Assembly (NCBI RefSeq): GCF_001427985.1
Contig: NZ_LMSA01000004.1
Coordinates: 62,604 to 126,603, forward strand
Length of the DNA stretch: 64,000 bases
Source: Knoellia sp. Soil729
GTDB lineage: Bacteria > Actinomycetota > Actinomycetes > Actinomycetales > Dermatophilaceae
Reading direction: 5' to 3'
Shown: positions 29,312 to 37,544 of the stretch, piece by piece
Position numbering within the stretch: the first letter of the stretch is position 1
Layout: every line of letters starts with the position of its first letter
Translations under genes and position numbers: made by a program
The notes under the pieces: model-generated
What the model was told of the DNA's origin: nothing
The model's input: only the letters and a program-made list of their open reading frames with translations
Database searches by the model: none

Positions 29312-30181
29312 ATGGCTGCAACCAGGACTGGTCGCAGACCTGCGGGCACCGGTCCAGCGTTTGCCGTGGCTGCAGTGCTCCTTCTGGGCGGGTGCGACCC
29401 CAGCGCGCAGGAGGTCGCCGACCAGCGGGCGAAGCAACGTGAGGCGCAGATTGAGGCCTTGAGGGACGCACCAGTCTGGATTGGCACTGTGACGGGGTAC
29501 GACGGCTTCCTCGAGGACAAGGTCAGCGTGGACTACGGCGGCAAGTATGACGCCGAGGTCAAGGTCTCGTACGTCAAGAGAGTTGACCAGTACGGGGACG
29601 ACTGCACGTCCGACCTTGGTGACAAAGGGCTCGACACTTTCGTTGACTTCCTCCACACCGCTGCACCTGTGGGGTCCCAAGTCGCGGTCATCCGCTCCGG
29701 CTCAGACCGAGACGGCGGTGTGCTGCTGCCGGTCACCGCGGATCGGAAGCCAGATACATCGAAGGCGTCAGTGAATGAGCGGATGGTTGCTGCCGGGGCT
29801 GCACTCGTGGACCCGTTCGCGCGAAACCTCAATGCGAAAGCGGATCAAGAAGTCGTCGCGGCGCAAAAAGTGGCACTCGACCCAGCGGACTTTGCGTGGT
29901 GGATCAAGATCGTCTCGGCCGCAACCAAGGCGTCCACGGCTGGCACTGGCCTAGTCGGTCGATGCGCGCGGGCAGTGAAGGCGGAGAAGGCCGCGGACGC
30001 GAAAGCACAAGCGAAGGCCGATGCGGATATTCGGCGGTGGGAACTCGGTCCTGACAGGCGTCGGGGCACGGCCGACGACTATTCGTACGGAGACGAGCGT
30101 GAGCGTGACGGTTCGCGCGGCCCCGGAGCTGGCGGTTTGGGCAACGTGCCCGGTGGAATGTGCCCCACACGGTGGTGTTGA
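29312..30181 (+). CDS. Lipoprotein with staphylococcal-nuclease-like region
   Basis: The 289-residue product starts with a basic region and hydrophobic segment ending in the lipobox LLLGGC (Cys at about residue 28), so it should be an exported lipoprotein. The middle part (VKRVDQYGDD to ERMVAAGAALVDPFARN) resembles the SNase fold, in particular the VNERMVAAGAALV stretch, but I cannot identify a full set of catalytic Arg/Asp residues. The C-terminus is Lys/Ala then Gly/Arg/Asp-rich. It is followed at 94 bases by a membrane protein gene. The SNase relation is tentative. Confidence 0.55.
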   Translation: MAATRTGRRPAGTGPAFAVAAVLLLGGCDPSAQEVADQRAKQREAQIEALRDAPVWIGTVTGYDGFLEDKVSVDYGGKYDAEVKVSYVKRVDQYGDDCTSDLGDKGLDTFVDFLHTAAPVGSQVAVIRSGSDRDGGVLLPVTADRKPDTSKASVNERMVAAGAALVDPFARNLNAKADQEVVAAQKVALDPADFAWWIKIVSAATKASTAGTGLVGRCARAVKAEKAADAKAQAKADADIRRWELGPDRRRGTADDYSYGDERERDGSRGPGAGGLGNVPGGMCPTRWC

Positions 30182-30275
30182 CCCGGCACCTAGCGCCTGC
30201 TGTGGAAGGGCTTGCGCCAGCGCACAGAGTCAGAACGGACGAGCTAGCGGGCCCTACGGAAGGAAGTGACTGCGA

Positions 30276-30803
30276 ATGGGCATTCGTATTGGAACCGGAA
30301 TAGGACCAGTGTCGGTGTCGACTGGGGTCAGCAGCCGCGATGCGTCAAGCTGCATGGCTCTGGTGGGCTATGTGATCGCCGCAACGATCGTCTTGGCCAT
30401 CATCGTATTCGTCTTGCCGCCAGTCGCGGTCTTGGCCTGCGTGTACATGTGGACGACCCGGTCGCGGGCCGAAAGATCTGGTGCCCAGCTCGCGCTGGTG
30501 ACAATTGTGGCCGCGGTCGGTGTTGGGGTAGCCGCGTGGGCATGGCCAACGACATACGCGTCATACAAGTACGGAGTGAATGTGCCGGCGTCGTCGTTCT
30601 CCGAGTCGGTCGGGGACTACCAGGACAAGCTCGCGACGGCTGGCTTCCAGCACGTGGACGTTGTGCTCGTCGACAAAAACACATTGCCGAAGTCGGTAGC
30701 AGACTGCGCCATGGAGTCGGTCAGCCCTGCCGAGGGCAACCGCACCGACATCCGGGACGTCGTGGTGGTAACCGCCGACTGCGCGCCGCTCCCTCAGGGT
30801 TGA
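30276..30803 (+). CDS. Small two-helix membrane protein with PASTA-like tail
   Basis: The 175-residue product begins MGIRIGTGIGPVSVSTGV, reminiscent of DUF4236-type starts. It has two hydrophobic helices at about residues 28-60 and 70-92, then a domain of about 75 residues. Its VPASSFSESVGDYQDKLATAGF block resembles a PASTA repeat (valine-proline start, amphipathic helix ending in AGF). That tail would face outside. No enzyme motif is seen. The neighbouring lipoprotein suggests a small envelope-related pair on the element. Confidence 0.55.
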   Translation: MGIRIGTGIGPVSVSTGVSSRDASSCMALVGYVIAATIVLAIIVFVLPPVAVLACVYMWTTRSRAERSGAQLALVTIVAAVGVGVAAWAWPTTYASYKYGVNVPASSFSESVGDYQDKLATAGFQHVDVVLVDKNTLPKSVADCAMESVSPAEGNRTDIRDVVVVTADCAPLPQG

Positions 30804-31007
30804 AGCTCACCGTCTGCTGAGGCATGCCATCTCCGGTGACACAACCGGGCGGACGCAATCAGGGCGACGCCAAGGTACTGCGCGGGCCACACGTGGCACG
30901 GACAAGGTTATCGCTGGCAACCCTCTGTGATGAGACCGCGAACTCGGGGTGCTTAAGACACGACTATGTAGGTCACGCCTGACGAAAACAGGAAGCCTGC
31001 TACCGCA

Positions 31008-31382
31008 GTGACCAAGGTCGGACAGCAGTCAGCCGAGCAACTCCTGCGGCTGGGCGTGGACGGCTTCGGCCCGTTCAGTAGCGCCGAACAGTGGGACCGC
31101 GATGCGCTAAGGGGCCGTTCGAAAGATGAGGCGGTGAAGGTCTTAGTACGCAACCACTTCTTGGTAGCGGGCAATCAGGGCTTGCTCACCAATATCGGCG
31201 GCTTCATCACGATGCCGGTGACCATGCTCGCCAACATTCGGGCGGCGTTGCAAGCAGGCGGCCAAGCTTTGCATCATCGCCTCCTGGCCCTGCGGGATGA
31301 GGCGGATCTTCCCGCATCCGTGAGCGCTTTGCGGGTGTTCTACGTGATCGCGTGGCGAGATGGGAAGGACCTGGGTCACTAG
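31008..31382 (+). pseudogene. Truncated EcsC family remnant
   Basis: The 124-residue frame opens with a GTG and contains EAVKVLVRNHFLVAGNQGLLTNIGGFITMPVTMLANIRAAL, which is the N-terminal half of an EcsC domain and resembles the core EcsC protein of this window (GFVTNLGGFITLPISLPANVLG). After that point the similarity stops and the product ends at residue 124, where family members run to about 250. No continuation is found in the other frames nearby. Read as a decayed gene. Confidence 0.6.
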
Positions 31383-31653
31383 GGAGCCCGGATCCGAGGC
31401 CTCCTATTGGGGCCTCCAGGTCGTCACGGCTCGATCCGCTGATGGCGCAGGCTCTCTGTTGCTCACGGACCTGCCAGAGCGCCCACGCGTCATCGAAACG
31501 TTGCAGGGCCTTCTCCGAGGCCTGCAGAGCGATGTTGACGCGTTCCACGCTCTCCTCGAACCGAGCAATCCCGGCATCGACTTTTCGCTCCAACTCCTCC
31601 AGGCGGGCAAGTCGCTCAGCGCGTCCGGGATACCTCTTCATCCTGATCAACAT
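31207..31653 (-). CDS. Possible coiled-coil protein with decayed end
   Basis: From ATG, the first 65 residues (LARLEELERKVDAGIARFEE, then VERVNIALQASEKAL) have the heptad pattern of a coiled coil and look protein-like. The remaining 80 residues are Pro/Arg/Ser-rich and run antisense to the EcsC remnant, so they look non-coding. It may be a short gene whose true stop was lost. Weak support overall. Confidence 0.35.
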   Translation of the reverse strand: MLIRMKRYPGRAERLARLEELERKVDAGIARFEESVERVNIALQASEKALQRFDDAWALWQVREQQRACAISGSSRDDLEAPIGGLGSGLPSDPGPSHLATRSRRTPAKRSRMREDPPHPAGPGGDDAKLGRLLATPPECWRAWSPAS

Positions 31654-31737
31654 GCACCCAACGGTACGCAATGCTGGGGTGAGGGTCGATAAGCCATGCT
31701 GGCGTCAGTTCACCTGTGTGACAACGCAATTGGCTGG

Positions 31738-31850
31738 TAGAATGGCTTTCGTGAGGTAGGGGTAACCACGTCCACTTTGGACTGGAGAAACCCACCTCAC
31801 CCAGGCTCGCCACACACGTGGCGGGCCTTTTCTCATGCCCGGACCCACTC
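31738..31850 (+). promoter_or_regulatory. Promoter-like element and structured leader before the DUF4192 gene
   Basis: A TAGAAT hexamer at 31738-31743 is a plausible -10. The following leader can pair GTGAGGT (31751-31757) with ACCTCAC and then forms CGCCAC/GTGGCG followed by GGCCTTTTCTC, a terminator-like end just before the coding region. This may be attenuation, or the terminator of an upstream transcript. Confidence 0.4.
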
Positions 31851-31882
31851 CGAGCGACCGCCACGGAAAGCGAGGCACCACC

Positions 31883-32887
31883 ATGTCCACAGCCCCTACG
31901 ATCAGGATGCGCAACACAGCAGACCTCGTCGCGCTCCTGCCCCACCTTCTCGGGTACCACCCAAGCAACGCCCTCGTCCTGGTCTGTCTGCGCGAGGGGC
32001 GTATCTGCCTCACCGCGCACCAGCCGCTTCCCCCCACGCGGGAAATCCACCCCGCACTTTGCGACCTGCTGGCTGGGATGGCCAAGGCTGATCCCGAAGG
32101 CGTCATCATCGTGGGCTACGAGGTCGCGCGAGCTGCGGCCACGGCGATCAATCTCGCGGCTAAGGCCTGCAGCGAGGTGGGGGTGCGGGTGCACGACCGC
32201 ATTCTCGTGACCAGCGAAGGATGGCAGTCTCTTGACACTGGGGAGGCGTCAACAACCGCCGGATCGACCTCGGCCGCGATCGCCGAACTGGTGGCCGCTG
32301 GCGTCGCCCCTCTTGCCTCACGCGAGGCTTTGGCCGCGGTCCTGGAACCCACCGGTGATGCCGCGAAAGTGGCCCGGCACATCGCCCGGTACACCGCCCG
32401 CAGGGACGACGAAGACCTCCTCGAGCTTTTCTGCTCGGCATGGCCCGTTGTCCTGGACGTCCGGGACGGCGCTGGGCAGGTGGCGTCGAAGATTGCGGCG
32501 CGGGCTGTGCTCGCTGTGCACGACGTCACCGTTCGGGACCTCCTTGTCGCCCGGCTCACTCCGGGGACCATCGACCCCGACGATGTGCCGGGGACCATGG
32601 GTGGCGCGATCCGCTCCCTCCCGAGTCCGGCGTGGGCGAACGACACCGGATGGGACCTGGTCCGCACGCAGAGCCGCCTGCAGGACCGGTTGGTGCGGCT
32701 GTGCGCGATGACCCCGGACAGCCACGCGGCCCCGCCACTCACCGTGCTCGCCACCTGGGCGTGGTGGCGCGGAGACGGGGCCCTCTCTCGAGTCGCGGTC
32801 GACCGGGCACTGCGCTGCCAGCCGGACTACCGGCTCGCGCTCCTGCTCGAGAAGATGCTCGACCTGGCCATCCCACCGCGCCGCTAG
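31883..32887 (+). CDS. DUF4192 family protein (element copy)
   Basis: The 334-residue product begins with the family signature NTADLVALLPHLLGYHPSNALVLVCL and ends with the Trp-rich helical repeat (LTVLATWAWWRGDGALSRVAVDRALRCQPDY) typical of DUF4192. The function of this actinobacterial family is not known. The ATG follows GCGAGG by seven bases. A hairpin with a T-run follows the gene. A second DUF4192 protein, only distantly similar, is encoded in the core at 52683-53870, so the element carries its own version. First of a row of five plus-strand genes. Confidence 0.85.
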   Translation: MSTAPTIRMRNTADLVALLPHLLGYHPSNALVLVCLREGRICLTAHQPLPPTREIHPALCDLLAGMAKADPEGVIIVGYEVARAAATAINLAAKACSEVGVRVHDRILVTSEGWQSLDTGEASTTAGSTSAAIAELVAAGVAPLASREALAAVLEPTGDAAKVARHIARYTARRDDEDLLELFCSAWPVVLDVRDGAGQVASKIAARAVLAVHDVTVRDLLVARLTPGTIDPDDVPGTMGGAIRSLPSPAWANDTGWDLVRTQSRLQDRLVRLCAMTPDSHAAPPLTVLATWAWWRGDGALSRVAVDRALRCQPDYRLALLLEKMLDLAIPPRR

Positions 32888-32915
32888 CTCAAACTCCACG
32901 CTTCCCACCCCTGTA

Positions 32916-32940
32916 GGCCCGCCGACCTCGGCGGGCCTTT
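32916..32940 (+). terminator. Rho-independent terminator after the DUF4192 gene
   Basis: Ten-base GC arms GGCCCGCCGA and TCGGCGGGCC with a two-base centre (in practice a four-base loop), followed by TTT. Located 29 bases after the stop codon. Confidence 0.65.
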
Positions 32941-32948
32941 CGCATGCC

Positions 32949-33030
32949 CGAAGGACCCGAAGGACCTTCTCGAATGTCCTCACGACAACCGCACTTGGGA
33001 CACGACGCAGCCGGTCCTTCGGGTCCTTCG
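32949..33030. repeat. 18-bp inverted repeat of tandem CGAAGGACC units
   Basis: CGAAGGACC occurs twice in tandem at 32949-32966 and its complement GGTCCTTCG twice at 33013-33030, giving perfect 18-base arms with a 46-base loop. It sits in the leader of the next gene. It may be a regulatory RNA fold or a set of protein-binding sites. Confidence 0.6.
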
Positions 33031-33080
33031 CAAGCAAGACAGCTCACCTCACCCATCACCCCACGAAGGAGAACAGCACC

Positions 33081-33971
33081 ATGAGCGCAGCAACCTACGA
33101 CCGGACACCGCTGTACGCGGTCCCGGCACCCAGCGAGCAGAAGGCCCAGCTCGGCCTGCTGCTCGGACTCCGTCGGCGGGCCCGCCAAGCCCTCGACGCT
33201 CTTCTGGCCCTCCCCCGCGGGGCCGCCGGCTGGGTGCTGCGTCACGCACGCACCCTGTTCGACGAGGTCTCCGAGCACCGGATTCTCAGCTGGGCCGCCA
33301 GCCGTCTGCAAGACGCCTCACGGTTCCTGCGGTCCGTCGGGGTCATCCCGCTTGCCGCCGCCGTCCTGAGCACCCCGCCGGTGCGGCGCACCGCGGCACG
33401 TTGGGGCCGAGCCATCGGCGCGGTCATCGCCACCTTGGGCCGTAACGCGTGGACGCGCACGCACCGCCTCCTCTCCCGCAGAGGCACCATGGGGATCCGT
33501 CTGTCCGCGGCCCTCGCCAACGCGGTTTCCATGGTCGCTTCCGCTGTACACGCAGTGACGTCACACCCGGCGGTCCGACAGCTCATGCAGGCACTGAGTG
33601 GTCTCTCCGGAGCAGTCCGGCCTGTCAGCCACAGCGTCGTCGCCCACCGTGCCCTGGGCCTACTGGTGCCGACCACATGGCTGCGCGTTGCGCTCGAGGT
33701 CTTGGCGCTTCCGCTCATCCTCGCTCCGGCGATGCCAAGCACCTTCCGACGGTCCACATCCGATCCCGTCACGGCGGCGGTTCCGGCTCACGACGGGCCG
33801 CCCCAAGAGCCCGTGTTCAACGTGCCTGACGCAACCGCTGACTCCAACGGCCTAGGACCGACCGGCGACGACGGTGAGCAGCCCATCGACCTCGAGCCAC
33901 GCAACCGCGCTGAGCGCCGTGCACAACAGCAGGAGCAGGCCCGCGCACGCCGGCACCACATCCGGCACTGA
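33081..33971 (+). CDS. Hypothetical protein of the element accessory operon
   Basis: The 296-residue product is not recognised. It is basic and Ala/Arg-rich, with several moderately hydrophobic stretches (SVGVIPLAAAVLS, VALEVLALPLILAPAMP) that could be membrane-associated. An acidic linker follows, then a C-terminal tail DLEPRNRAERRAQQQEQARARRHH of the kind often seen in actinobacterial plasmid proteins. A GAAGGAG ribosome site lies nine bases before the ATG. A strong hairpin follows the stop. No catalytic motif is seen. Confidence 0.65.
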   Translation: MSAATYDRTPLYAVPAPSEQKAQLGLLLGLRRRARQALDALLALPRGAAGWVLRHARTLFDEVSEHRILSWAASRLQDASRFLRSVGVIPLAAAVLSTPPVRRTAARWGRAIGAVIATLGRNAWTRTHRLLSRRGTMGIRLSAALANAVSMVASAVHAVTSHPAVRQLMQALSGLSGAVRPVSHSVVAHRALGLLVPTTWLRVALEVLALPLILAPAMPSTFRRSTSDPVTAAVPAHDGPPQEPVFNVPDATADSNGLGPTGDDGEQPIDLEPRNRAERRAQQQEQARARRHHIRH

Positions 33972-33987
33972 CCCCACCCACCCCCTG

Positions 33988-34014
33988 CTGGCGGGGCACA
34001 CCCGGCCCCGCCAG
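33988..34014 (+). terminator. Hairpin between accessory genes
   Basis: Perfect arms CTGGCGGGGC and GCCCCGCCAG with a seven-base loop, then CCCTT. Similar hairpins precede the other genes of this row, so partial termination between genes is likely. Confidence 0.5.
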
Positions 34015-34040
34015 CCCTTGCCCTACAGAAGGGACCGCCC

Positions 34041-34280
34041 GTGTTGATCATCTTTAGCGTCGCTGCGGCCGCGGCGTTCGTCGTAGTTGCCTACACCAAG
34101 CTCAGGGAGCACTCACCCGAGGCCGGCACCGCCGGCCTCCGGGCCGTGCGTGAACTCGCCGCCATCGTTGTCGTCTGCACGAAGGCCGTCGAAGGCGTCG
34201 TTGACGTCCTCGGGGGATCGCATCGCGCTCCCGTCTACGGCCAACGCGACTTCCTCTACGACGAGCCAGACTACGGCTGA
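34041..34280 (+). CDS. Small single-helix membrane protein
   Basis: The 79-residue product has a GTG start after CAGAAGGGA. The first 20 residues form a membrane helix (LIIFSVAAAAAFVVVAYTKL), followed by a second weaker hydrophobic stretch (LAAIVVVCTKAVEGVV) and a Tyr/Asp-rich tail. No family recognised. It is placed in the accessory row between a basic protein and a possible nuclease. Confidence 0.5.
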   Translation: MLIIFSVAAAAAFVVVAYTKLREHSPEAGTAGLRAVRELAAIVVVCTKAVEGVVDVLGGSHRAPVYGQRDFLYDEPDYG

Positions 34281-34327
34281 TCCCCCGATTCCCCTTGGCG
34301 GCCGGATGTTCCCGGTCACCATGGGGC

Positions 34328-34978
34328 ATGACCGCCACACCTTCGACACCGTCAGGAACTTCCGCGCCGATCCCACCCCCGCCCCCAGGGGACCAGTGGG
34401 TAAGACGCATCGTGCCTTTCGTCGAGGACGCAATCGAGGAGCTCGTCCGGCAGTACATCGAGCACCCCTACGCCCACCGCGTCGAACACTCGCTGCATGC
34501 CGAGTTCTACCGCATCCTCACCGGCCATCCGCACCTGTCGCGCCGATACCCCTTGGGTACCACGGGGTACCGGACCGGCCTCGTCCACAAGGAGTGGCCG
34601 GAGACAGTCCCCCGCCCAGACAAGGCCGGGCGACGGGGGAACTTCGACATCGTCATCCTTGCCCCGACACAGCTTGCCGCAATCAGTTCCATCGACCAGT
34701 TCACTCGCGGCGAGATCGCTGCACCCATCGTCATTGAACTGGGATTGGGCTATGGAGAAACCCACCTGACCGGCGATGTCATCAAGCTGAGAACCAGCCG
34801 CGTGCACCACCCCTACCTCGTGCACTTCTCGCACGTCCGCTCCCGCCGGCACGCCGCGACAGAAACGGCAGTCATGAAGGTCCAACCACCCCTTCAAGTC
34901 GCATACGTCCGCCACGACCCGGGGGCCAAGACCATCTACATCAAGCACCTCGCGGACACCACCATCAAAACAACTTAA
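34328..34978 (+). CDS. Hypothetical protein, possible degenerate PD-(D/E)XK fold
   Basis: The 216-residue product begins MTATPSTPSG and has a Pro-rich start. The core reads HAEFYRILTG, then RRGNFDIVILAP and, about 30 residues on, APIVIELGLGYGETH. The order of acid-containing helix, FDIVI strand and VIELG strand resembles a restriction-endonuclease fold, but the usual Lys after the Glu is replaced by Gly, so catalysis is doubtful. An N-terminal extension is open in frame but unlikely. Function unknown. Confidence 0.5.
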   Translation: MTATPSTPSGTSAPIPPPPPGDQWVRRIVPFVEDAIEELVRQYIEHPYAHRVEHSLHAEFYRILTGHPHLSRRYPLGTTGYRTGLVHKEWPETVPRPDKAGRRGNFDIVILAPTQLAAISSIDQFTRGEIAAPIVIELGLGYGETHLTGDVIKLRTSRVHHPYLVHFSHVRSRRHAATETAVMKVQPPLQVAYVRHDPGAKTIYIKHLADTTIKTT

Positions 34979-35131
34979 GACGAGGCTCGTCGTAGCTGAC
35001 GCGTCCAAGGGAAGTAGTAGCTCACCGTCAGCCGCTCAATCCCAGTGGGGATCCGCACATTCCTCGAAAGGCGCACGGCTCAAGGGACGGGAACCTACGC
35101 TGACATGAGGGACGACGAGGGGAAGCGGCAA

Positions 35132-36007
35132 GTGGAAATGGCCAGGAAGCCGGGCTGGTACTACGCGGGCAACGGCCAGCTCCGCTACATGGACGCCGAC
35201 GGGTGGACCGACGAATACCGCAACATCGACGAGCACGCACCTTCCACGGCACGTGGCACCAACTTCGAAGCGCCACTCGCCGCGACGAGCACCTCTAGGT
35301 CGGAGCCGAACCGGTACAAGGGATGGCTCATCGGCGTGACAGCGGCCACGGTCACCGCCGTTGCAGTCAGCACCGCTTGGGCCTCCGGCCTTGTCCCCGG
35401 TAGCCACGTCGTGCCCTCCGCCGCAATCACAACATCCGCCGCCGCGACGAAGGAGAAGCCGGCAAACCAAGCGAGCCTGGGAAAGATCACGACATCGCCG
35501 AAAAAGGCGGCACCCACCCCCGCCAAGAAGGTACCCGCCCCGACCACACCGGCGCCCACCCCCGCCAAAAAGGCACCCACCCCCGCGAAAAAGGCACCCG
35601 CCCCGACCAAACAAGCCGTCCCCACCAAGAGAGCGATCGCACCGTCTCCGTCAATTGTCGTGAGCGACTTCGACGAGGAGTGGGCACTGGCCAAGGCTGC
35701 CGACATCACCGAAGACATCGCAACGGTGGACGAGCGTCTGGGTGACGGGATCCAAGTCCCCGGTGCTCTGACGCTCCTCAGCGGCAGTTACAGGCGGCTG
35801 GCCAACGCCGGCGTCCCCCCCGGCCTCGACCGGGCCCAGTATCTTGCCCGCGTCAAGACACTGGAGTCCTTCGCAGCCCAAGCAGCCGACGAGTACGAAT
35901 GGGACCCGTCCAGCGCAACCGCGAAGTACCTCGTGGCGCGCGAGGAGACCGGCGTGCTGTTCAAGCAGATCAACGGCGCCATCGGATCGAACCTTCGACT
36001 GCCTTGA
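35132..36007 (+). CDS. DUF2510-type membrane protein with PAK repeats
   Basis: The 291-residue product starts at a GTG six bases after AGGGGAAG, placing the DUF2510-like motif KPGWYYAGNGQLRYMDADGW at the N-terminus. One membrane helix follows (LIGVTAATVTAVAVSTAWA), then about 60 residues of Pro-Ala-Lys repeats (TPAKKAP type) that would cross the wall, and an outer helical domain of about 110 residues. DUF2510 is often found in front of actinobacterial membrane proteins of unknown role. An upstream GTG in frame would add 29 residues. Confidence 0.6.
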   Translation: MEMARKPGWYYAGNGQLRYMDADGWTDEYRNIDEHAPSTARGTNFEAPLAATSTSRSEPNRYKGWLIGVTAATVTAVAVSTAWASGLVPGSHVVPSAAITTSAAATKEKPANQASLGKITTSPKKAAPTPAKKVPAPTTPAPTPAKKAPTPAKKAPAPTKQAVPTKRAIAPSPSIVVSDFDEEWALAKAADITEDIATVDERLGDGIQVPGALTLLSGSYRRLANAGVPPGLDRAQYLARVKTLESFAAQAADEYEWDPSSATAKYLVAREETGVLFKQINGAIGSNLRLP

Positions 36008-36341
36008 GAGGTGCCGAAACGGTCTTCCCTCTCCCGCATGCAGGACAACAGCGCTCACGAGCCCCGGCGGGAGGCCCGCAGCGGCAGCCGCTTCACACAT
36101 TGAAACGAGCTCCCGCGTCTCGCCTCGCCTGCTACAACTCGCCAAGCAAGAAGCGGCGCTGAGGCACCTGCCACCACCTGGCCCGGAGAAGTGAGGAACT
36201 CGTCTTCGGGACGTCGCAACAGGGCAGGTGGGCGACAACCCCCATGTACGCAGCCTCCGACTGCCCAACTCAGGGGCCCGCAGCGACGTATGCGCCGGAC
36301 AGTCCAAGCCCAGGAACCCCACCGAGGCTTGCGCGCAGGCC
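36008..36341. other. Stretch between converging genes, nothing recognised
   Basis: Lies between the stop of the DUF2510 gene and the stop of the minus-strand small protein gene. Open frames here are short, Arg/Pro-rich and inconsistent with neighbouring codon use. No hairpin or RNA gene stands out. Confidence 0.45.
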
Positions 36342-36620
36342 CTACCAGTCTCCCCCGCGGATTCGGCCGTCCATCAAAATCGCCCAAGTGTAGGCCGAAC
36401 CCTGTCGATCCTTGATGTCACTCGGACGTTCCGCCGGCATGGAGGCCAGGGCTCGGGCGAAGTTCGTGCAAGAGAGCGAGCGGTTGACCTCACGCCCGTC
36501 GCGAGTGACCCGCAAGTACGCCCCGGGCGCCCGGTAGGTGAACTCGAGCTCGGTGATCGTGGTGAACGGCTGTCCGGCGTGGCGCCCAATCCGCGCCCAC
36601 ACTTCGTCGATGCCCACCAC
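36342..36620 (-). CDS. Conserved small hypothetical protein
   Basis: The 92-residue product begins VGIDEVWARIGRHAGQPFTT and contains a TGxxFTY-like part (TELEFTYRAPGAYLRVTRDG), NRSLSCTNFARAL and the C-terminal YTWAILMDGRI. I recognise the pattern of a small conserved family found in many actinobacterial genomes (VWxRIxxHxGExFxTIT, WAILHDxRI), whose function is unknown. It is divergent from the resolvase gene across a 31-bp perfect palindrome. The GTG start is uncertain. Confidence 0.6.
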   Translation of the reverse strand: MVGIDEVWARIGRHAGQPFTTITELEFTYRAPGAYLRVTRDGREVNRSLSCTNFARALASMPAERPSDIKDRQGSAYTWAILMDGRIRGGDW

Positions 36621-36705
36621 GCGCTCAGAATGCCACGTCCTGCCAAACGTTGGGCATCACAATCCTGTGTCTGCCTGAGGTAGACCCCAACCAGACACCC
36701 CACCC

Positions 36706-36736
36706 TTGGGCCCCAGACCGTCCGTCTGGGGCCCAA
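36706..36736. repeat. Perfect 31-bp palindrome upstream of the resolvase
   Basis: Thirteen-base arms TTGGGCCCCAGAC and GTCTGGGGCCCAA around CGTCC, ending 38 bases before the resolvase ATG, between divergent genes. This is the position expected of a resolvase operator or part of a resolution site. It could also fold as a hairpin in the leader. Confidence 0.65.
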
Positions 36737-36774
36737 CCCGTTGTTGTTGGACACATCTGCAAGGAGGTCTTGAC

Positions 36775-37368
36775 ATGCCCGGACAGGTCATCGGCTATGT
36801 CCGCGTCTCCAGCGCCGACCAGAACCCCGAACGCCAGATCCTTGCCATCCGTTCGGCCACAGGAGCCGAGCCCGATCGCTGGTTCACCGACCACTCATCG
36901 GGTAGCAGCACCGACCGCCCCGCCCTGGCGGCCATGCTCATTCACGTGCGCGACCAAGACGTCATCGTCGTCGCCTCCATGGACCGCCTCGCTCGATCCG
37001 TCGTGGACCTCGACCAGCTCGTCACGCGGCTCACACGCCAAGGCGTGACCGTCCGCTTCCTCAAGGAAGGGCTCACCTTCCAGCCAGCAGCTCAGGCAGA
37101 TCCACTGGCGGTCTTCCAGTTGCAGGTCATGGGCGCCTTCGCCCAACTTGAACGCGCCCTTATCCGGGATCGCCAACGCGAGGGCATCGAGGCAGCCAAG
37201 GACCGCGGGGTCTACCGCGGGCGAGCCCGGCGCCTTTCCCCCGAGCAGGTGGTGGCAGCGAAGGCGGAGGTCAGTTCCGGAGTGCCAAAGACCGTGGTTG
37301 CTCGCCGCCTGGGCATTGCGAGGCAGACCCTCTATGACGCACTCTCGACCCCCTCTGCGGCCGAATAG
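36775..37368 (+). CDS. Serine resolvase/invertase
   Basis: Small serine recombinase of 197 residues. The N-terminal catalytic domain has GYVRVSSADQNPERQ with the active-site Ser at residue 12 or 13, then SMDRLARSVVDL and GAFAQLERALIRDRQREGI. The C-terminal HTH reads KTVVARRLGIARQTLY. Start fixed by an AAGGAGG ribosome site seven bases before the ATG. Proteins of this type resolve plasmid or transposon dimers or invert segments; the palindrome just upstream is the likely substrate or operator. A strong terminator follows. No transposase accompanies it. Confidence 0.92.
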   Translation: MPGQVIGYVRVSSADQNPERQILAIRSATGAEPDRWFTDHSSGSSTDRPALAAMLIHVRDQDVIVVASMDRLARSVVDLDQLVTRLTRQGVTVRFLKEGLTFQPAAQADPLAVFQLQVMGAFAQLERALIRDRQREGIEAAKDRGVYRGRARRLSPEQVVAAKAEVSSGVPKTVVARRLGIARQTLYDALSTPSAAE

Positions 37369-37375
37369 CCAAGAT

Positions 37376-37403
37376 GCCCCCACGCGCCACGGCGCGTGGG
37401 GGC
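37376..37403 (+). terminator. Strong hairpin after the resolvase
   Basis: Thirteen-base perfect arms GCCCCCACGCGCC and GGCGCGTGGGGGC with AC at the centre, eight bases after the resolvase stop. No T-run directly follows, but the stem is very stable. Confidence 0.65.
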
Positions 37404-37544
37404 CAGGGTCCCTTTCGTGTTTCTGCCGCCTCGCAGGTCTGTAACGTCACGCATTCACTCATCGCAGCCTGGGCGATTGTTTGGCTCGATCACCAGACGA
37501 CGCTCCTTGGGGGGTTGTACGGTCCCTTCGTGGCGACCAACTTC

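Noticed and set aside
36775-37368. Resolvase as part of a Tn3-like transposon
   Set aside because: No transposase gene and no terminal inverted repeats or target duplication were found around it.
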